Notes: generated by a model from the sequence alone, not told the origin. Counted from the stretch's first letter, positions 1 to 8,258 are shown. The stretch is 64,000 nt of DNA from Pegethrix bostrychoides GSE-TBD4-15B (GCA_019359155.1 JAHHHV010000004.1:1-64000), one strand, 5' to 3'. A program made the numbers and translations.

Positions 1-44
1 TTGGCTTTGAATTGTGGGTTGTATTGTTTGCGTTTGTTTGCCAT
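1..44 (-). CDS. IS3-family transposase orfA, N-terminal fragment at the window edge
   Basis: Fourteen codons are visible, starting MANKRKQYNPQFKA. This start is typical of IS3-family OrfA proteins, small helix-turn-helix proteins made together with OrfB to give the active OrfAB transposase. An AGGAG ribosome site lies a few bases before the ATG at 44. The rest of the gene is beyond position 1, so intactness cannot be judged. Confidence 0.65.
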   Translation of the reverse strand, partial: MANKRKQYNPQFKA

Positions 45-124
45 GAGATACTCCTATCACAGTTGAGCAATGAGGAGCTTAGTGACCACCTTAGCCACCT
101 GTCCAGTTTTTCGGGTCCACCTCA
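1..124 (-). mobile_element. IS3-family insertion sequence, left end (runs off the window)
   Basis: Read on the minus strand, the element begins at about 124 with an outer TG and the end sequence TGAGGTGGACCCGAAAAACT, followed about 80 bases further by a ribosome site (AGGAG) and the start of a transposase orfA. The TG outer dinucleotide and the orfA start are typical of the IS3 family. The boundary at 124 is supported because the reading frame of a Uma2-type protein becomes recognisable from the next base. The other end and the target duplication lie outside the window. Confidence 0.7.
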
Positions 125-715
125 GTCGTCGCTCAGGAAAACAATATTGTCCCGCAATGGGTGCTGGAGATTGTCTCTCAGATACCGGGGGGTGAGTATG
201 ACAGTAAATTTGAAAAGTATGCCCAGATCGGGGTGCGCTACTATGTGGTCTACAACCCAGATCACTGGCGACGTGACCAGCATCAGCCGTTTGAGGTCTA
301 CCGCCTAGAGGAAGGCCATTGTGTCCCTCAGCAGGGCAATCCATTCTGGATGCCGGAACTAGGGCTGGGGATCGGCACTGAGCGGGGGCTGCATGGGGGG
401 CTGGAACGTGAGTGGCTTTACTGGTATGACGAATTGGGGCACAAATATCTACCGATTGAGAACCTCATTGCTCACCGAACGCCAATTGCATCTCCAGGAG
501 CACCTATCTTGGGAGCAGCCACAACAGCTGAGCAGGTGATACGAACCCTTGTCCGCCGTCAACTCTCTCAGCAGCTGGGACTACTACCAGCTGCTGCCCT
601 CGACTCGCTCGAACAGCTCTCTATGCCTCAACTGGATGCATTAAGTGAGGCCATCTGGGGCTTTACTTCAGCGGCAGACTTCTCGGCTTGGCTCCAGAAT
701 ACTTTGAGCCACTGA
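125..715 (+). pseudogene. Uma2-family (DUF820) endonuclease-like protein, 5' part lost to an IS
   Basis: The frame is open from the IS boundary at 125 and contains the Uma2 core (PQWVLEIVSQIPGGEYDSKF, then EKYAQIGVRYYVVYNP), which resembles the family pattern of a conserved E, a D..KF..Y stretch and a YW(v)V(y/d)P stretch. Uma2 proteins are restriction-endonuclease-like folds, very numerous in cyanobacteria and of unclear role. The N-terminal third is missing because the IS3-family element ends exactly at the start of the frame. The distal part (about residues 100-195) is an extra region often seen in cyanobacterial members. Translation from the GTG at 161 is possible, but the product would lack the front of the fold, so loss of function is inferred. 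Confidence 0.7.
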
Positions 716-721
716 TGGCCG

Positions 722-1211
722 GTGCCAATTCGACAGTCCCCTCTAGCATCGGCTTCGACAATTGCGCTCGGCTCATCTGGCGCGGGTAGCGATTGCCTTA
801 GCGTACAAGAGCCTCTTCAATCGGCACTGGCGAGGTTAATTTATCCAAGATCTTATCTATCGATAAGGATAGGTGAGGTTGGCAGGGGGACGAGATTGCG
901 ACTATCGCCGTGAAGGTCTAGCCTTTGTGCTCAGCACGACATCAGGAATGCAATGCGGTAGATCTGGATTTGGCCCAGTCGCTCTCACCAGCGCCAAAAT
1001 CGCCGGGGCAGTCCCCAGAGTTTAGCCTACGGCAGCAAGTTGAATCTGGGGCATGGGGCAATGCTCGACGACAACAGACCAGAACTGTTTCCAGATCTGC
1101 CTGACTTTGCGGGTCTGAGTCACGATATCAAGTTTTGTACTTTCCTTAGATCAATTTTCCTAATCACGCTTTAATTGACCCTCATACTTCTTGCTTTGGG
1201 GGTGAGAACCA
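722..1211. other. Gene-poor stretch, nothing recognised
   Basis: Only short frames are found (the longest about 60 codons), with no ribosome site or recognisable domain. No repeat matching the transposon left end at 4.7-5.0 kb is seen here, so the right end of the transposon is not in this stretch. The last 60 bases are T- and A-rich and may hold the promoter of the gene starting at 1212. Confidence 0.5.
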
Positions 1212-1580
1212 ATGCCTACCGTTTTGAAGTTAGCTCAGGTTCAATCTGAAACAGCGTCGGATCTTTTGAGTTCTGCTGACGTGATTGAGACCATGATCGA
1301 TTTAAAAATTCAATTGCATCAACTTGAACAAGAAATTCAAGCACTGCAACCCGCCTTCTTTGCTGCTTGCCTCATGCTCAATACTGAGAAAATCACCCGT
1401 CAGCGCGCTATTATTTCCAAACGCCTCACTCCAGGTCAATGGTGCTATTCACCTGATATTTTGGAGCAGGAGTCCCTACTCAAACAGCTTAAACAGATAT
1501 TTCAACAAGATCACGACCCCACCAAGGGCAGAGAGCTATCTTGGGTCATCAAGCTGCTACTGAGCGCGACCGTTCGCTGA
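1212..1580 (+). CDS. Hypothetical protein, 122 aa
   Basis: I do not recognise this family. The product is a small, mainly helical protein with a leucine- and glutamine-rich stretch at about residues 28-48 that could form a coiled coil; no membrane segment or signal peptide is seen. A GGGGGTGAG stretch, a fair ribosome site, lies just upstream of the ATG at 1212. The gene converges on tniQ and the two overlap by 24 bases at their 3' ends. Since it lies inside the transposon on the non-end side of tniQ, it is either cargo or a transposon-borne accessory gene. Confidence 0.55.
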   Translation: MPTVLKLAQVQSETASDLLSSADVIETMIDLKIQLHQLEQEIQALQPAFFAACLMLNTEKITRQRAIISKRLTPGQWCYSPDILEQESLLKQLKQIFQQDHDPTKGRELSWVIKLLLSATVR

Positions 1581-2069
1581 ACGCTCGTCGGTCATTTCGC
1601 TAAATCGCAGCCAGCAGTGTTCACAGATCCCACTTTCCCATAACGCTGGCAGCCGCAAGGAGGTTCCACAAGCCGGACATTGCCATCGCAACGACTGCTG
1701 GTGTCGCTCACAGCGCTCAACGCTCGCATATTGCCAAGCCCGTCGATGAATCGGCACTTCTCGATAGCAGACCGGACATAATCGAGTTCCAAGATGGAGC
1801 TGGCTGGAGTCTGGCGGCAGCATCTGGACTAGCGTCTCTCGGTTGACGCCAATCCCATTTGACAGAGATTCAAGCTCAGAACTACTAGGGGGGCGCTGTC
1901 GCGATGGCGTTTCCCAGTTTCTGACCATCACGCCACTGACGGACAGAAGTTCTGCTAACCCTAAACGACTTAAATCATTGGCTCGCCGAAACCGTCCTAG
2001 AAAATGCCCAAGGCTTTCATCAGGGTGGGGCAAGACTTGAAAGAGCCAAAAGACATCTGCTCCATTCAT
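1557..2069 (-). CDS. tniQ: TniQ, target-selection protein of a type V-K CAST-like transposon
   Basis: TniQ links target recognition to the TnsC filament in Tn7-like and CAST systems. The product (170 aa from this ATG) is about the size of the short TniQ of type V-K systems (about 167 aa) and resembles it along its length: an N-terminal helix-turn-helix with ESLGHFLGRFRRANDLS near residue 20, then two zinc-binding groups, C..C with H..C..H near residues 97-122 and C..C...C..C near residues 130-153. The ATG at 2069 overlaps the tnsC stop as ATGA, pointing to coupled translation; a GTG at 2075 is an alternative start. Cas12k, the partner expected in type V-K systems, is not in the window. Confidence 0.9.
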   Translation of the reverse strand: MNGADVFWLFQVLPHPDESLGHFLGRFRRANDLSRLGLAELLSVSGVMVRNWETPSRQRPPSSSELESLSNGIGVNRETLVQMLPPDSSQLHLGTRLCPVCYREVPIHRRAWQYASVERCERHQQSLRWQCPACGTSLRLPALWESGICEHCWLRFSEMTDERSANGRAQ

Positions 2070-2893
2070 CGGCACTCCGTGGCCACTGCTTTGAGAACAC
2101 TTAACTCAATCCGTTCAAATCCTTGTTCGAGCGATCTCACCGCTGCTTCGCGCACGATTCGGTCTAGTAAACCGATATAGCCGCCACTAGCAGGGCCTAA
2201 TACTTTTTGCATTTTGGCACTGCTCAGATGGGAGGGTTGAGGCAGTTTGAGGACATGCATCTCCCAAATGGCGCTGGTTTCAACTAATTGACTGCTGCTG
2301 AGCCGGTCATAGCGATGGCTGGCAATGAAGCGGCGCAATACCTGTTCATCTCGTCGCATCACCGCTTCGAGTCGGTCGGTTCCCACTAGCACGACCGCCA
2401 GCTGTAAACTATCCAGAATATCTTGTAGATCCGAGAACGTCTTGGGGCGCAGTCGGTGGGCTTCATCAATAATCAGCATCTCTACGCCACAGGCTTGCAG
2501 GCTGCGATAGACCCGACTGCGAATTTCTGACAGGGTGCCTCGACTCAGCTGGTATTTCAGCGCAGACAGAATTCCTTCAAACAGGTCTCGATTGCCGCTC
2601 TCTGGTGGCGACTGCCAGTAAACCACGGGGACCACGGGCGGAGACCCGGCGACTAGAGTCGGCAGATGTTTCAGCCGATAGGCATCACAGGCAATCGTTT
2701 TACCGGTGCGCGAATCTCCCATCACTCGGCAGGCCTGACGGGCTAGACGCTTGCTATCTAGCCATCGATGAAATTGCACCATCGGCTCTAGTTCGACCAC
2801 GTAACGTCGTTGAAGTCGCACAATTTCTGCGCCACGACACCAACCGACCGGAGCCTCACTCGATTCAAACTTGTCCGCTTCACCAGAGTCCAT
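2066..2893 (-). CDS. tnsC: TnsC, AAA+ regulator ATPase of a type V-K CAST-like transposon
   Basis: TnsC polymerises on DNA, connects the target complex to the transposase and enforces target immunity. From the ATG at 2893 the protein has 275 residues, nearly the length of Scytonema TnsC (276). It carries the Walker A motif GDSRTGKT followed by ACDAYR, a Walker B in CGVEMLIIDEAHRL, and the sensor-type stretch AVVLVGTDRLEAV, all very close to known V-K TnsC. The open frame extends to an upstream ATG at 2929, but the start at 2893 keeps only a 14-base overlap with tnsB, has an AGGA just before it, and gives the family's length. Order tnsB-tnsC-tniQ with overlaps indicates one operon. Confidence 0.92.
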   Translation of the reverse strand: MDSGEADKFESSEAPVGWCRGAEIVRLQRRYVVELEPMVQFHRWLDSKRLARQACRVMGDSRTGKTIACDAYRLKHLPTLVAGSPPVVPVVYWQSPPESGNRDLFEGILSALKYQLSRGTLSEIRSRVYRSLQACGVEMLIIDEAHRLRPKTFSDLQDILDSLQLAVVLVGTDRLEAVMRRDEQVLRRFIASHRYDRLSSSQLVETSAIWEMHVLKLPQPSHLSSAKMQKVLGPASGGYIGLLDRIVREAAVRSLEQGFERIELSVLKAVATECR

Positions 2894-4640
2894 ATTCCTG
2901 CTTCCACTCCTCATAGTCATGCACCACAACCTCTGGCACTGGCTGAGTCAATAAATCGCGCTCGCCCACCCCATCGTCTTTGACCGCTGCTCTCTCTTGG
3001 GTCACGGTGGGGAGAGATGCTGATGGAGCAGCTGGCGGCGGGCTTTCCTCAACAGTCTCAACAGTCTCAACAGTCTCTGGCACCCGCTTCTGCTTGCGCC
3101 CGCGTCGCAGTTGCTTGACTTCGCTATCCCGCCGTTGCACTTCTAAAAGCAATGATTGATTGCTCACAACTCGCCCTGCTGCTCTCACGCGCCGACTAAT
3201 CGCTTGCGCTTCAGCTAACGATACACACTCGGTCTCTAAGCCCTGGGCGTGGGCACGCGCCACAAATACATCCTTTGTGCCTGAGCACTGATAGACTAAG
3301 ACACTCGTGATGTCTCGCGGATTGTAGCGAATTACAATTGATTCCCCAGCATGTCCTCCTAAATGCTCTCCCCGGTAGGTTAAATTGGCAAATTGAATAT
3401 ATCCTCCCCGATATACCACTCGCCGCTCTTGTCGCATTAAACAAATATCTAATTCCCGCTCCCCTATCAGCGGTAGCTGTCTTTCACTTCCTGCTTCCCA
3501 TCGCCCAATTCGACTTTGGTTCCCCATCCGCGCATCAATACTCTGGTTGTAGCGTTCTACGATGTATCGCACCAGCAATTTCTCTAGCTCTATTAGCGTT
3601 AAACTCGCTGCTCCCTCGGCTTGCTTCGGGCGTTTCGCTACGTTACTTCCTGTATATCCAGGCAGGCTTGAAAACAACTCGCTGTTCAGCGTCCCGAATG
3701 GCCGCTCCACGATCCCGCCTTCTGACGGATACCGCCGTTGCTCACTCACTATCCCTAATTCTGTTGCTACTTGCTCTAGATGCTGGGACTGAAAGTCTTT
3801 CCCGCCATCGGTATACAAGTATTGCGGTATGCCATAGGCTCCCCAGCTTTGACTTAACTCATACCCCCCTCCATATTGTTTCGGCATTATCGCATGGCGC
3901 AACGCTAGACACACAACTACCGCACTCGGCGCTTCCATCCCCAGATGAAAGCCCATAATGCAGCGGGAATAGCTATCTACCACTATCGTTAACCACGGTC
4001 GCCCTAGTAGCTCTCCTGATTGATCTACCACCAGCAAATCGACTCGCGTGTGGTCGCACTGCCACACTTGGTTACTCTCTACGATCTCTAAATCTTGTCC
4101 GCCTTTTGTCTTTAGCCGCAAGCGCTCCCCACGCCACCCCAAACTCCGCTTCTGCTGTCGTCGCTGCCGCTGCTCGATCTCATCTCGCAATACCCGATAT
4201 ACCGTTGAACGACTCGGATATTCTGCTTCCCCAAGCTCACTCGCCCGACTCGCTACTCGCACGGCTACCTGCGCCGCACTCATCCCTCGCCCGCCTCGAT
4301 TCCCGGCTCGGTACGTCTTGATAATGAATTCCTGCCACGCCTCACCCACTCGGTGCTCTCCTCGGTCTGAACGCACCTGCCGCACTAGCCCCTTTAATCC
4401 CTGCTGCCGCCATTGCCCGACCAACCGCTTCACGCTGCTCTCACTTAGCCCTAACTGCCGCGCCACTGCTGCCTGCGCTCGTTGATACTCAACTCCTCCT
4501 CCCGCCTTCAGCAACCGAGCAATTGCTCTAACTCGCTCTACTTCTGCTCCGCTCAATTCCCCTAGCAGCTCTGCTTCGTCCTCGCCGGCTGCTGTTTCCC
4601 CACTCAAGCTCTCTGCTTCTCCTAGCCCTGCTTCTTCCAC
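2880..4640 (-). CDS. tnsB: TnsB, DDE transposase of a type V-K CAST-like transposon
   Basis: TnsB binds repeats at both transposon ends and joins the 3' ends to target DNA. The 586-residue protein has N-terminal helix-turn-helix domains (about 50-160) and an RNase H-like core with the catalytic triad D196 (WQCDHT), D278 (YTDGGKDF) and E312 (GGIVERPFG), followed by a beta-barrel and a charged linker. It ends in VHDYEEWKQEYGLW, which resembles the C-terminal hook by which V-K TnsB contacts TnsC. The start is a GTG at 4640 behind an AGGAGCGGGAGA ribosome site, with an in-frame stop shortly upstream. There is no tnsA, as expected for type V-K. The linker contains a short TVETVETVE repeat. Confidence 0.92.
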   Translation of the reverse strand: MEEAGLGEAESLSGETAAGEDEAELLGELSGAEVERVRAIARLLKAGGGVEYQRAQAAVARQLGLSESSVKRLVGQWRQQGLKGLVRQVRSDRGEHRVGEAWQEFIIKTYRAGNRGGRGMSAAQVAVRVASRASELGEAEYPSRSTVYRVLRDEIEQRQRRQQKRSLGWRGERLRLKTKGGQDLEIVESNQVWQCDHTRVDLLVVDQSGELLGRPWLTIVVDSYSRCIMGFHLGMEAPSAVVVCLALRHAIMPKQYGGGYELSQSWGAYGIPQYLYTDGGKDFQSQHLEQVATELGIVSEQRRYPSEGGIVERPFGTLNSELFSSLPGYTGSNVAKRPKQAEGAASLTLIELEKLLVRYIVERYNQSIDARMGNQSRIGRWEAGSERQLPLIGERELDICLMRQERRVVYRGGYIQFANLTYRGEHLGGHAGESIVIRYNPRDITSVLVYQCSGTKDVFVARAHAQGLETECVSLAEAQAISRRVRAAGRVVSNQSLLLEVQRRDSEVKQLRRGRKQKRVPETVETVETVEESPPPAAPSASLPTVTQERAAVKDDGVGERDLLTQPVPEVVVHDYEEWKQEYGLW

Positions 4641-4714
4641 TCTCCCGCTCCTGTTCTCTGACTAGCCCTCTCTGGCCCACTCCCGCTCAGTTTATCCTAC
4701 TCCCTATTTTTCTT

Positions 4715-4981
4715 CCTAAATAATTTGAAACTCTTTACTGACTCTAACTCCCCTCAAATCCCCTACCCTTAACCTTTTTAACCCCTCCCTCTCTACCTTC
4801 TCTGCCTATTTAATCTGACACGCCTACTCTCAAAAAGTTTTCCTATTTAATTTGACACTGCTCCCAAGTCTCATTCCCCCTGTACTACCCAGCCTCTATC
4901 CCCAGCTACATAAGCCTCTCAGCTACTTTTACCCTATCCTAAATAATTTGACATCAGTCCTATTTAATTTGACACGCGACA
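4715..4981 (-). repeat. Transposon left end with five TnsB-binding-type repeats
   Basis: Five related repeats lie upstream of tnsB, at about 4715-4731, 4805-4822, 4842-4857, 4939-4955 and 4959-4975. On the minus strand each reads like TGTCAAATTAAATAGG or TGTCAAATTATTTAGG; the innermost has TTTCAAATTA and one has TGTCAGATTA. The outermost is preceded by TGTCGCG, giving TGTCGCGTGTCAAATTA. This has the same layout as the Scytonema CAST left end, which starts TGTACAGTGACAAATTA. I therefore place the terminus at 4981. The repeats should bind TnsB, and the region probably also holds the tnsB promoter. Confidence 0.82.
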
Positions 4982-5061
4982 TCAATCCTTATGGCAAATT
5001 CCGCTTTGACCTCCCGAACCACTCCCACCACCTCGGCTTTCGTCCCCTTAATATCCCTTAA
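4982..5061 (+). pseudogene. Tn3-family transposase 3' end, remnant
   Basis: Directly outside the transposon end the plus-strand frame reads INPYGKFRFDL. This matches the conserved C-terminus of Tn3-family TnpA; the other TnpA fragment in this window has HINPYGKFELNL. Only about 25 codons remain before a stop, and the transposon end lies exactly at the histidine-isoleucine position. The remnant is too short to be certain. Confidence 0.45.
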
Positions 5062-5174
5062 TATTGCTTCGCTTTTGTTAATATGAATTTCAGCGGAGAA
5101 TAATCGATAGCACCCCTGTAACCCACACCACGCAACCATCTCAGCCTTAACGTGCGTTTCCGTCCGATTTCTAC

Positions 5175-5806
5175 CTATAGGCCTTGTGCGGGTAAAGGAC
5201 TTCTGGTTTCTTTCACCAGTTGTTTGCTGCTCTCATCAAGGCAAATCACAGGATAGCTGGGATCATCGCAACGGTGGTAGACCTCAAGTACCGCTTCCAT
5301 GCGCCAAACAAACTCAGCATTCTGCTCTGGTGGGATTACCCAACACTCTTGCTTCCACGGCTGTAGTTCGTTTTTTTAAGCGTTTGTCGCACCGTTTCAT
5401 GACTGGTTGATTCAAGATGGCCTAATTCCACCATCTGGTCTGCTAATAACCGTAAAGTCCAACGTCCTTTTCCCTTTGGGGGTTCACTACACCGTAGGGC
5501 AATCAAATGGGCTTCCTGTTCACCCTGAATCTGTCGTTTGCGTCCGGCCCCAGGACGCTGTTTGAGTGCCGCTTGCAGACCTTCTTCGACAAACCGTTGA
5601 CGAACTCGTTCAATAGTACGAACGCTAATGTCCAAAGCTTCTTGAATATCGCTATCAGACCAACTTCCACCTGTTTGATTTTGATCTGCCTTCAAGAGAA
5701 TCCGAGCATGGTTGATTTGATAAGCGGCATGTCTACCCGTTGTGGTGAACCGCTCCAGAAGCTGTAGTTCTTCTTCATTCAACGTAACAATGTATTTCTT
5801 AACCAT
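5175..5806 (-). pseudogene. IS630-family transposase, frameshifted and truncated
   Basis: The first frame (5806 to 5336) encodes the helix-turn-helix half typical of IS630 transposases in cyanobacteria (start MVKKYIVTLNEEELQLLERF). A -1 shift at a run of seven A's (plus-strand T run 5371-5377) leads into the second frame, which encodes the start of the DDE domain: NELQPWKQECWVIPPEQNAE, then VICLDESSKQLVKETR. The frame stops at 5175, far short of the rest of the catalytic domain, so the element is dead. The A run could be a natural slippage site, since some IS630 members are made by frameshifting, but the truncation makes this moot. Confidence 0.8.
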
Positions 5807-5939
5807 CAGTTTGATATAAATGCTTCCCTCCTACTATAGCTATTACCCGTCAAAATTTACCTGACAAACCACTAGTACGGTTCGTCAACAGCATCATTTG
5901 CTAGAACTACCCCGATAAAAAACGTTAATCAGCAACGCT

Positions 5940-6902
5940 TCACCAAGAATCTAAAACCGATAGATTTATTAACTCTTGAATTACATTAAGAAATTGGCGT
6001 AAGACGATCGAGGAATCATCACCTCGCCAGACCACAGCAACCTGACGAGTTAAGCCGATATCTCGGAGCGATCGATAGACGACTCCTTCTCGACTCAACG
6101 TTTGGACATGGTTAGGGAGGATCGATACACCCACACCCGCTGCTACTAAACTGAGCAGCGCTACGGCTCCACTAGCGACCACGGTTTGGACAATCTTAGG
6201 TTCAAAGCCCGCCTTCTGACACAACAGAATCACCGATTGGTAAAAGGGAAAGACATCAAAGGAGGGCAAAATAATTTGCTCATCTTTGAGGGCGGTTAGG
6301 GCGACTTGGGATTGGACAGCGAGGGGATGATTGGCGGGTACAGCCAGGATAAAATATTCCTGCAAAATGGGTTGGAAAATCAGGTCTGATTCGCTGCTGT
6401 CAAACCGCTCAGCCTGTTGAAAAGTAATATCAATCTGCTCAGTTCTTAGCATAGAAATCTGTTCTTCAACGGTCACTTCACGCATTTCCAATACCACATT
6501 CGGAAAACGCTTATGAAACGATTGAACCACTTCAGGCAGAATACTATTTGCCATGACATTAGTAATGCCAATGACTAAGCGTCCGATCTGTCCTTGACTA
6601 GCTTGCTGCGCCCGTAAGATAGCGCGATCGAGATGGGCGATCGCCTGTTGTGCTTCGGCTAGAAAGACTTCTCCGGCTTCAGTCAAAGCAATAGGGCGTT
6701 TGGTACGGTCAAGCAATTTGACTGGATAGGGATTCTGCCCATTACTCAGCAATTTTTCCAGCGCCTGGATTCTCTGCGTCAAGGGCGGCTGCTTAATTCC
6801 TAACCGTTTAGCCGCTTCCGTAAAATTGTTCTCAGATTGCACCAATGCTAGGAAGTAGCAGATTTGTCGAAGTTCAAACTGACTTAGGTATTGAAAATCC
6901 AT
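5940..6902 (-). CDS. LysR-family transcriptional regulator
   Basis: A full-length LysR-type regulator (320 aa). An N-terminal winged helix-turn-helix (about residues 9-67, with FTEAAKRLGIKQPPLTQRIQALEKLL) precedes a periplasmic-binding-protein-like effector domain (about 95-305). Such regulators usually control a neighbouring, often divergent, gene in response to a small molecule. Here the divergent gene at 7031 is a small protein of unknown role, and the nearest metabolic genes are the 5-oxoprolinase (8335) and the DUF1445 gene (18722). A link to 5-oxoproline or D-glutamate is a guess from position. The start ATG at 6902 gives the normal family N-terminus. Confidence 0.9.
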   Translation of the reverse strand: MDFQYLSQFELRQICYFLALVQSENNFTEAAKRLGIKQPPLTQRIQALEKLLSNGQNPYPVKLLDRTKRPIALTEAGEVFLAEAQQAIAHLDRAILRAQQASQGQIGRLVIGITNVMANSILPEVVQSFHKRFPNVVLEMREVTVEEQISMLRTEQIDITFQQAERFDSSESDLIFQPILQEYFILAVPANHPLAVQSQVALTALKDEQIILPSFDVFPFYQSVILLCQKAGFEPKIVQTVVASGAVALLSLVAAGVGVSILPNHVQTLSREGVVYRSLRDIGLTRQVAVVWRGDDSSIVLRQFLNVIQELINLSVLDSW

Positions 6903-7030
6903 AGGCCTCTCTACTATATCTTTTAGAATATTTTACTATTTCTAAGTTTACTTGCAAAATACATTGCAAGCCGCAGACACTTGCTGCACGCCCCTGGTTA
7001 GCTGTAGAACGATACCAAAATAAGAAGCTC

Positions 7031-7405
7031 ATGAACGACAGTGTATTTTCCCGTGCGAACTATATCGGTCGCATCAGCAGTGCTGGTGGAAGTTTACGGG
7101 TCAAAGATTCGCTGAACGCTGCTGACCCGATCGATATTTATCAATACAGGGTGCACCCTAGGTCAGCGTTTACTGCTAGGAGTTCGTTTAGCCCTGGGGG
7201 AGGTAGTTTTGATTTAGGCATCTATTACAAAGATCGTCAAACGGGTAAGGTCATTCCTTTTACAGGATCTACTATCCGAATTGAGGGCAACGACACAATT
7301 GATATTTTAACGCCTAGTCTTTCCAGAACCACTACGTTCTACCTTAAGCTCAGCAAACCTAGAGGAGCAGTTGATTACGAGTTTAAGCTTCAGGCGGTAA
7401 AGTAA
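7031..7405 (+). CDS. Small protein with a pre-peptidase-C-like beta domain
   Basis: The 124-residue product is rich in beta-strand and resembles the small bacterial pre-peptidase C-terminal (PPC) type domain found in many secreted cyanobacterial proteins: an opening segment with SVFSRANYIGRISSAGG, a DIYQYRV strand, and a closing YYLKLSK/YEFKLQ pair. No classical signal peptide is seen. It is followed by a strong hairpin terminator at 7424-7458, so it is transcribed on its own. Its upstream region is shared with the divergent LysR gene. Function unknown. Confidence 0.65.
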   Translation: MNDSVFSRANYIGRISSAGGSLRVKDSLNAADPIDIYQYRVHPRSAFTARSSFSPGGGSFDLGIYYKDRQTGKVIPFTGSTIRIEGNDTIDILTPSLSRTTTFYLKLSKPRGAVDYEFKLQAVK

Positions 7406-7423
7406 ACCTGGGCTGAAGGATAC

Positions 7424-7458
7424 CATTTTTGTGGTAGGCAATGCCCACCACAAAAATG
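7424..7458 (+). terminator. Hairpin terminator after the PPC-like gene
   Basis: The arms CATTTTTGTGGTAGGCA and TGCCCACCACAAAAATG pair over 17 positions with one mismatch and a one-base loop. A/T stretches at the base of the stem make it suitable for either strand. It lies 19 bases past the stop at 7405. Confidence 0.7.
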
Positions 7459-7637
7459 CTGATTACTGATTTTGCATAACCTCGACTCCCATTGATCTAT
7501 ATCAGTCTCTATATCAGTCCGAGATCAGTTGTTATCCCGTAGTGCAGGCTTTTAATCTACGCGGGCAAGATGCCCTCCCTATGTTCCTGATCCAAATAGG
7601 AATGAAATCAATTCAAGCACGATCGAAAGGATGAAAT

Positions 7638-8258
7638 ATGATTAAGCAATCTTTTGCGTTGGAAGAAAGTGGCGATCATCGTTTAGAAATTGTTTGGGAA
7701 AAGCTCTACAAGAACGGTGTGGTTTCAATCGACGGACAAGAGATCGGCGTTCTTCCCGATCAAAAAACGTTGTACCAGGGGCTGGAATATGATTTGCCAG
7801 ATGGCTCAATGTTGAGTTTTCGGTTGGTCAAGCAACTGACCTCTACAGAATTTCATGTCCTTCGGGACGGGAAACCGCTTCCGGGTTCGACTTCTGACCC
7901 CCAGATCCGGTTAGCAAACGCCTACACAACGGTGTATATAATTGCGGGATTTAATCTCCTCCTCGGATTGGTCTCTGTCCTGCTTAACATTCAGTTCCTA
8001 CAACAGCTTGGCATTGGGTTTAGCTCCATTTTGTTTGGTCTACTGTTCTTGGCTTTAGGCTATTTAGTCCAACGCAAGTCCTCGCTGGCACTGATAGTAG
8101 CGGTGGTGGTGTTTGTGATAAATGATTTCGCCAATTTCATTTATACGGCTGCTCAAGGTCATGGGTTGAGCAATGGAGGATTAGTGATAATGATTGGGCT
8201 ACTCGTCCCTATGTTTCAGGGATTTGGGGCGATTGAGGCGTTGAAACGGAAAATCTAG
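7638..8258 (+). CDS. Hypothetical membrane protein, 206 aa
   Basis: The N-terminal half (about 1-90) is a soluble beta-rich domain with the phrase DGQEIGVLPDQKTLYQGLEYDLPDGS, of a type I associate with cyanobacterial membrane proteins of unknown function. The second half has about four hydrophobic segments (roughly 95-117, 122-146, 150-168 and 177-197). A GAAAGGATG stretch before the ATG can serve as ribosome site. It lies between the PPC-like gene and the 5-oxoprolinase, and a role cannot be assigned. Confidence 0.7.
   Translation: MIKQSFALEESGDHRLEIVWEKLYKNGVVSIDGQEIGVLPDQKTLYQGLEYDLPDGSMLSFRLVKQLTSTEFHVLRDGKPLPGSTSDPQIRLANAYTTVYIIAGFNLLLGLVSVLLNIQFLQQLGIGFSSILFGLLFLALGYLVQRKSSLALIVAVVVFVINDFANFIYTAAQGHGLSNGGLVIMIGLLVPMFQGFGAIEALKRKI

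Noticed and set aside
722-913. 63-codon plus-strand frame after the Uma2 remnant
   Set aside because: No ribosome site, no domain, and low-complexity composition.
3055-3080. Nine-base tandem repeat in tnsB
   Set aside because: Encodes TVETVETVE in a charged linker; ordinary linker variation and not a separate feature.
3338-3958. 206-codon plus-strand frame
   Set aside because: It is antisense to tnsB, which has clear catalytic motifs; the product has no recognisable family.
4852-5061. 69-codon plus-strand frame
   Set aside because: It spans the transposon terminus, so its first part is repeat DNA; only the last 25 codons (Tn3 remnant) mean anything.
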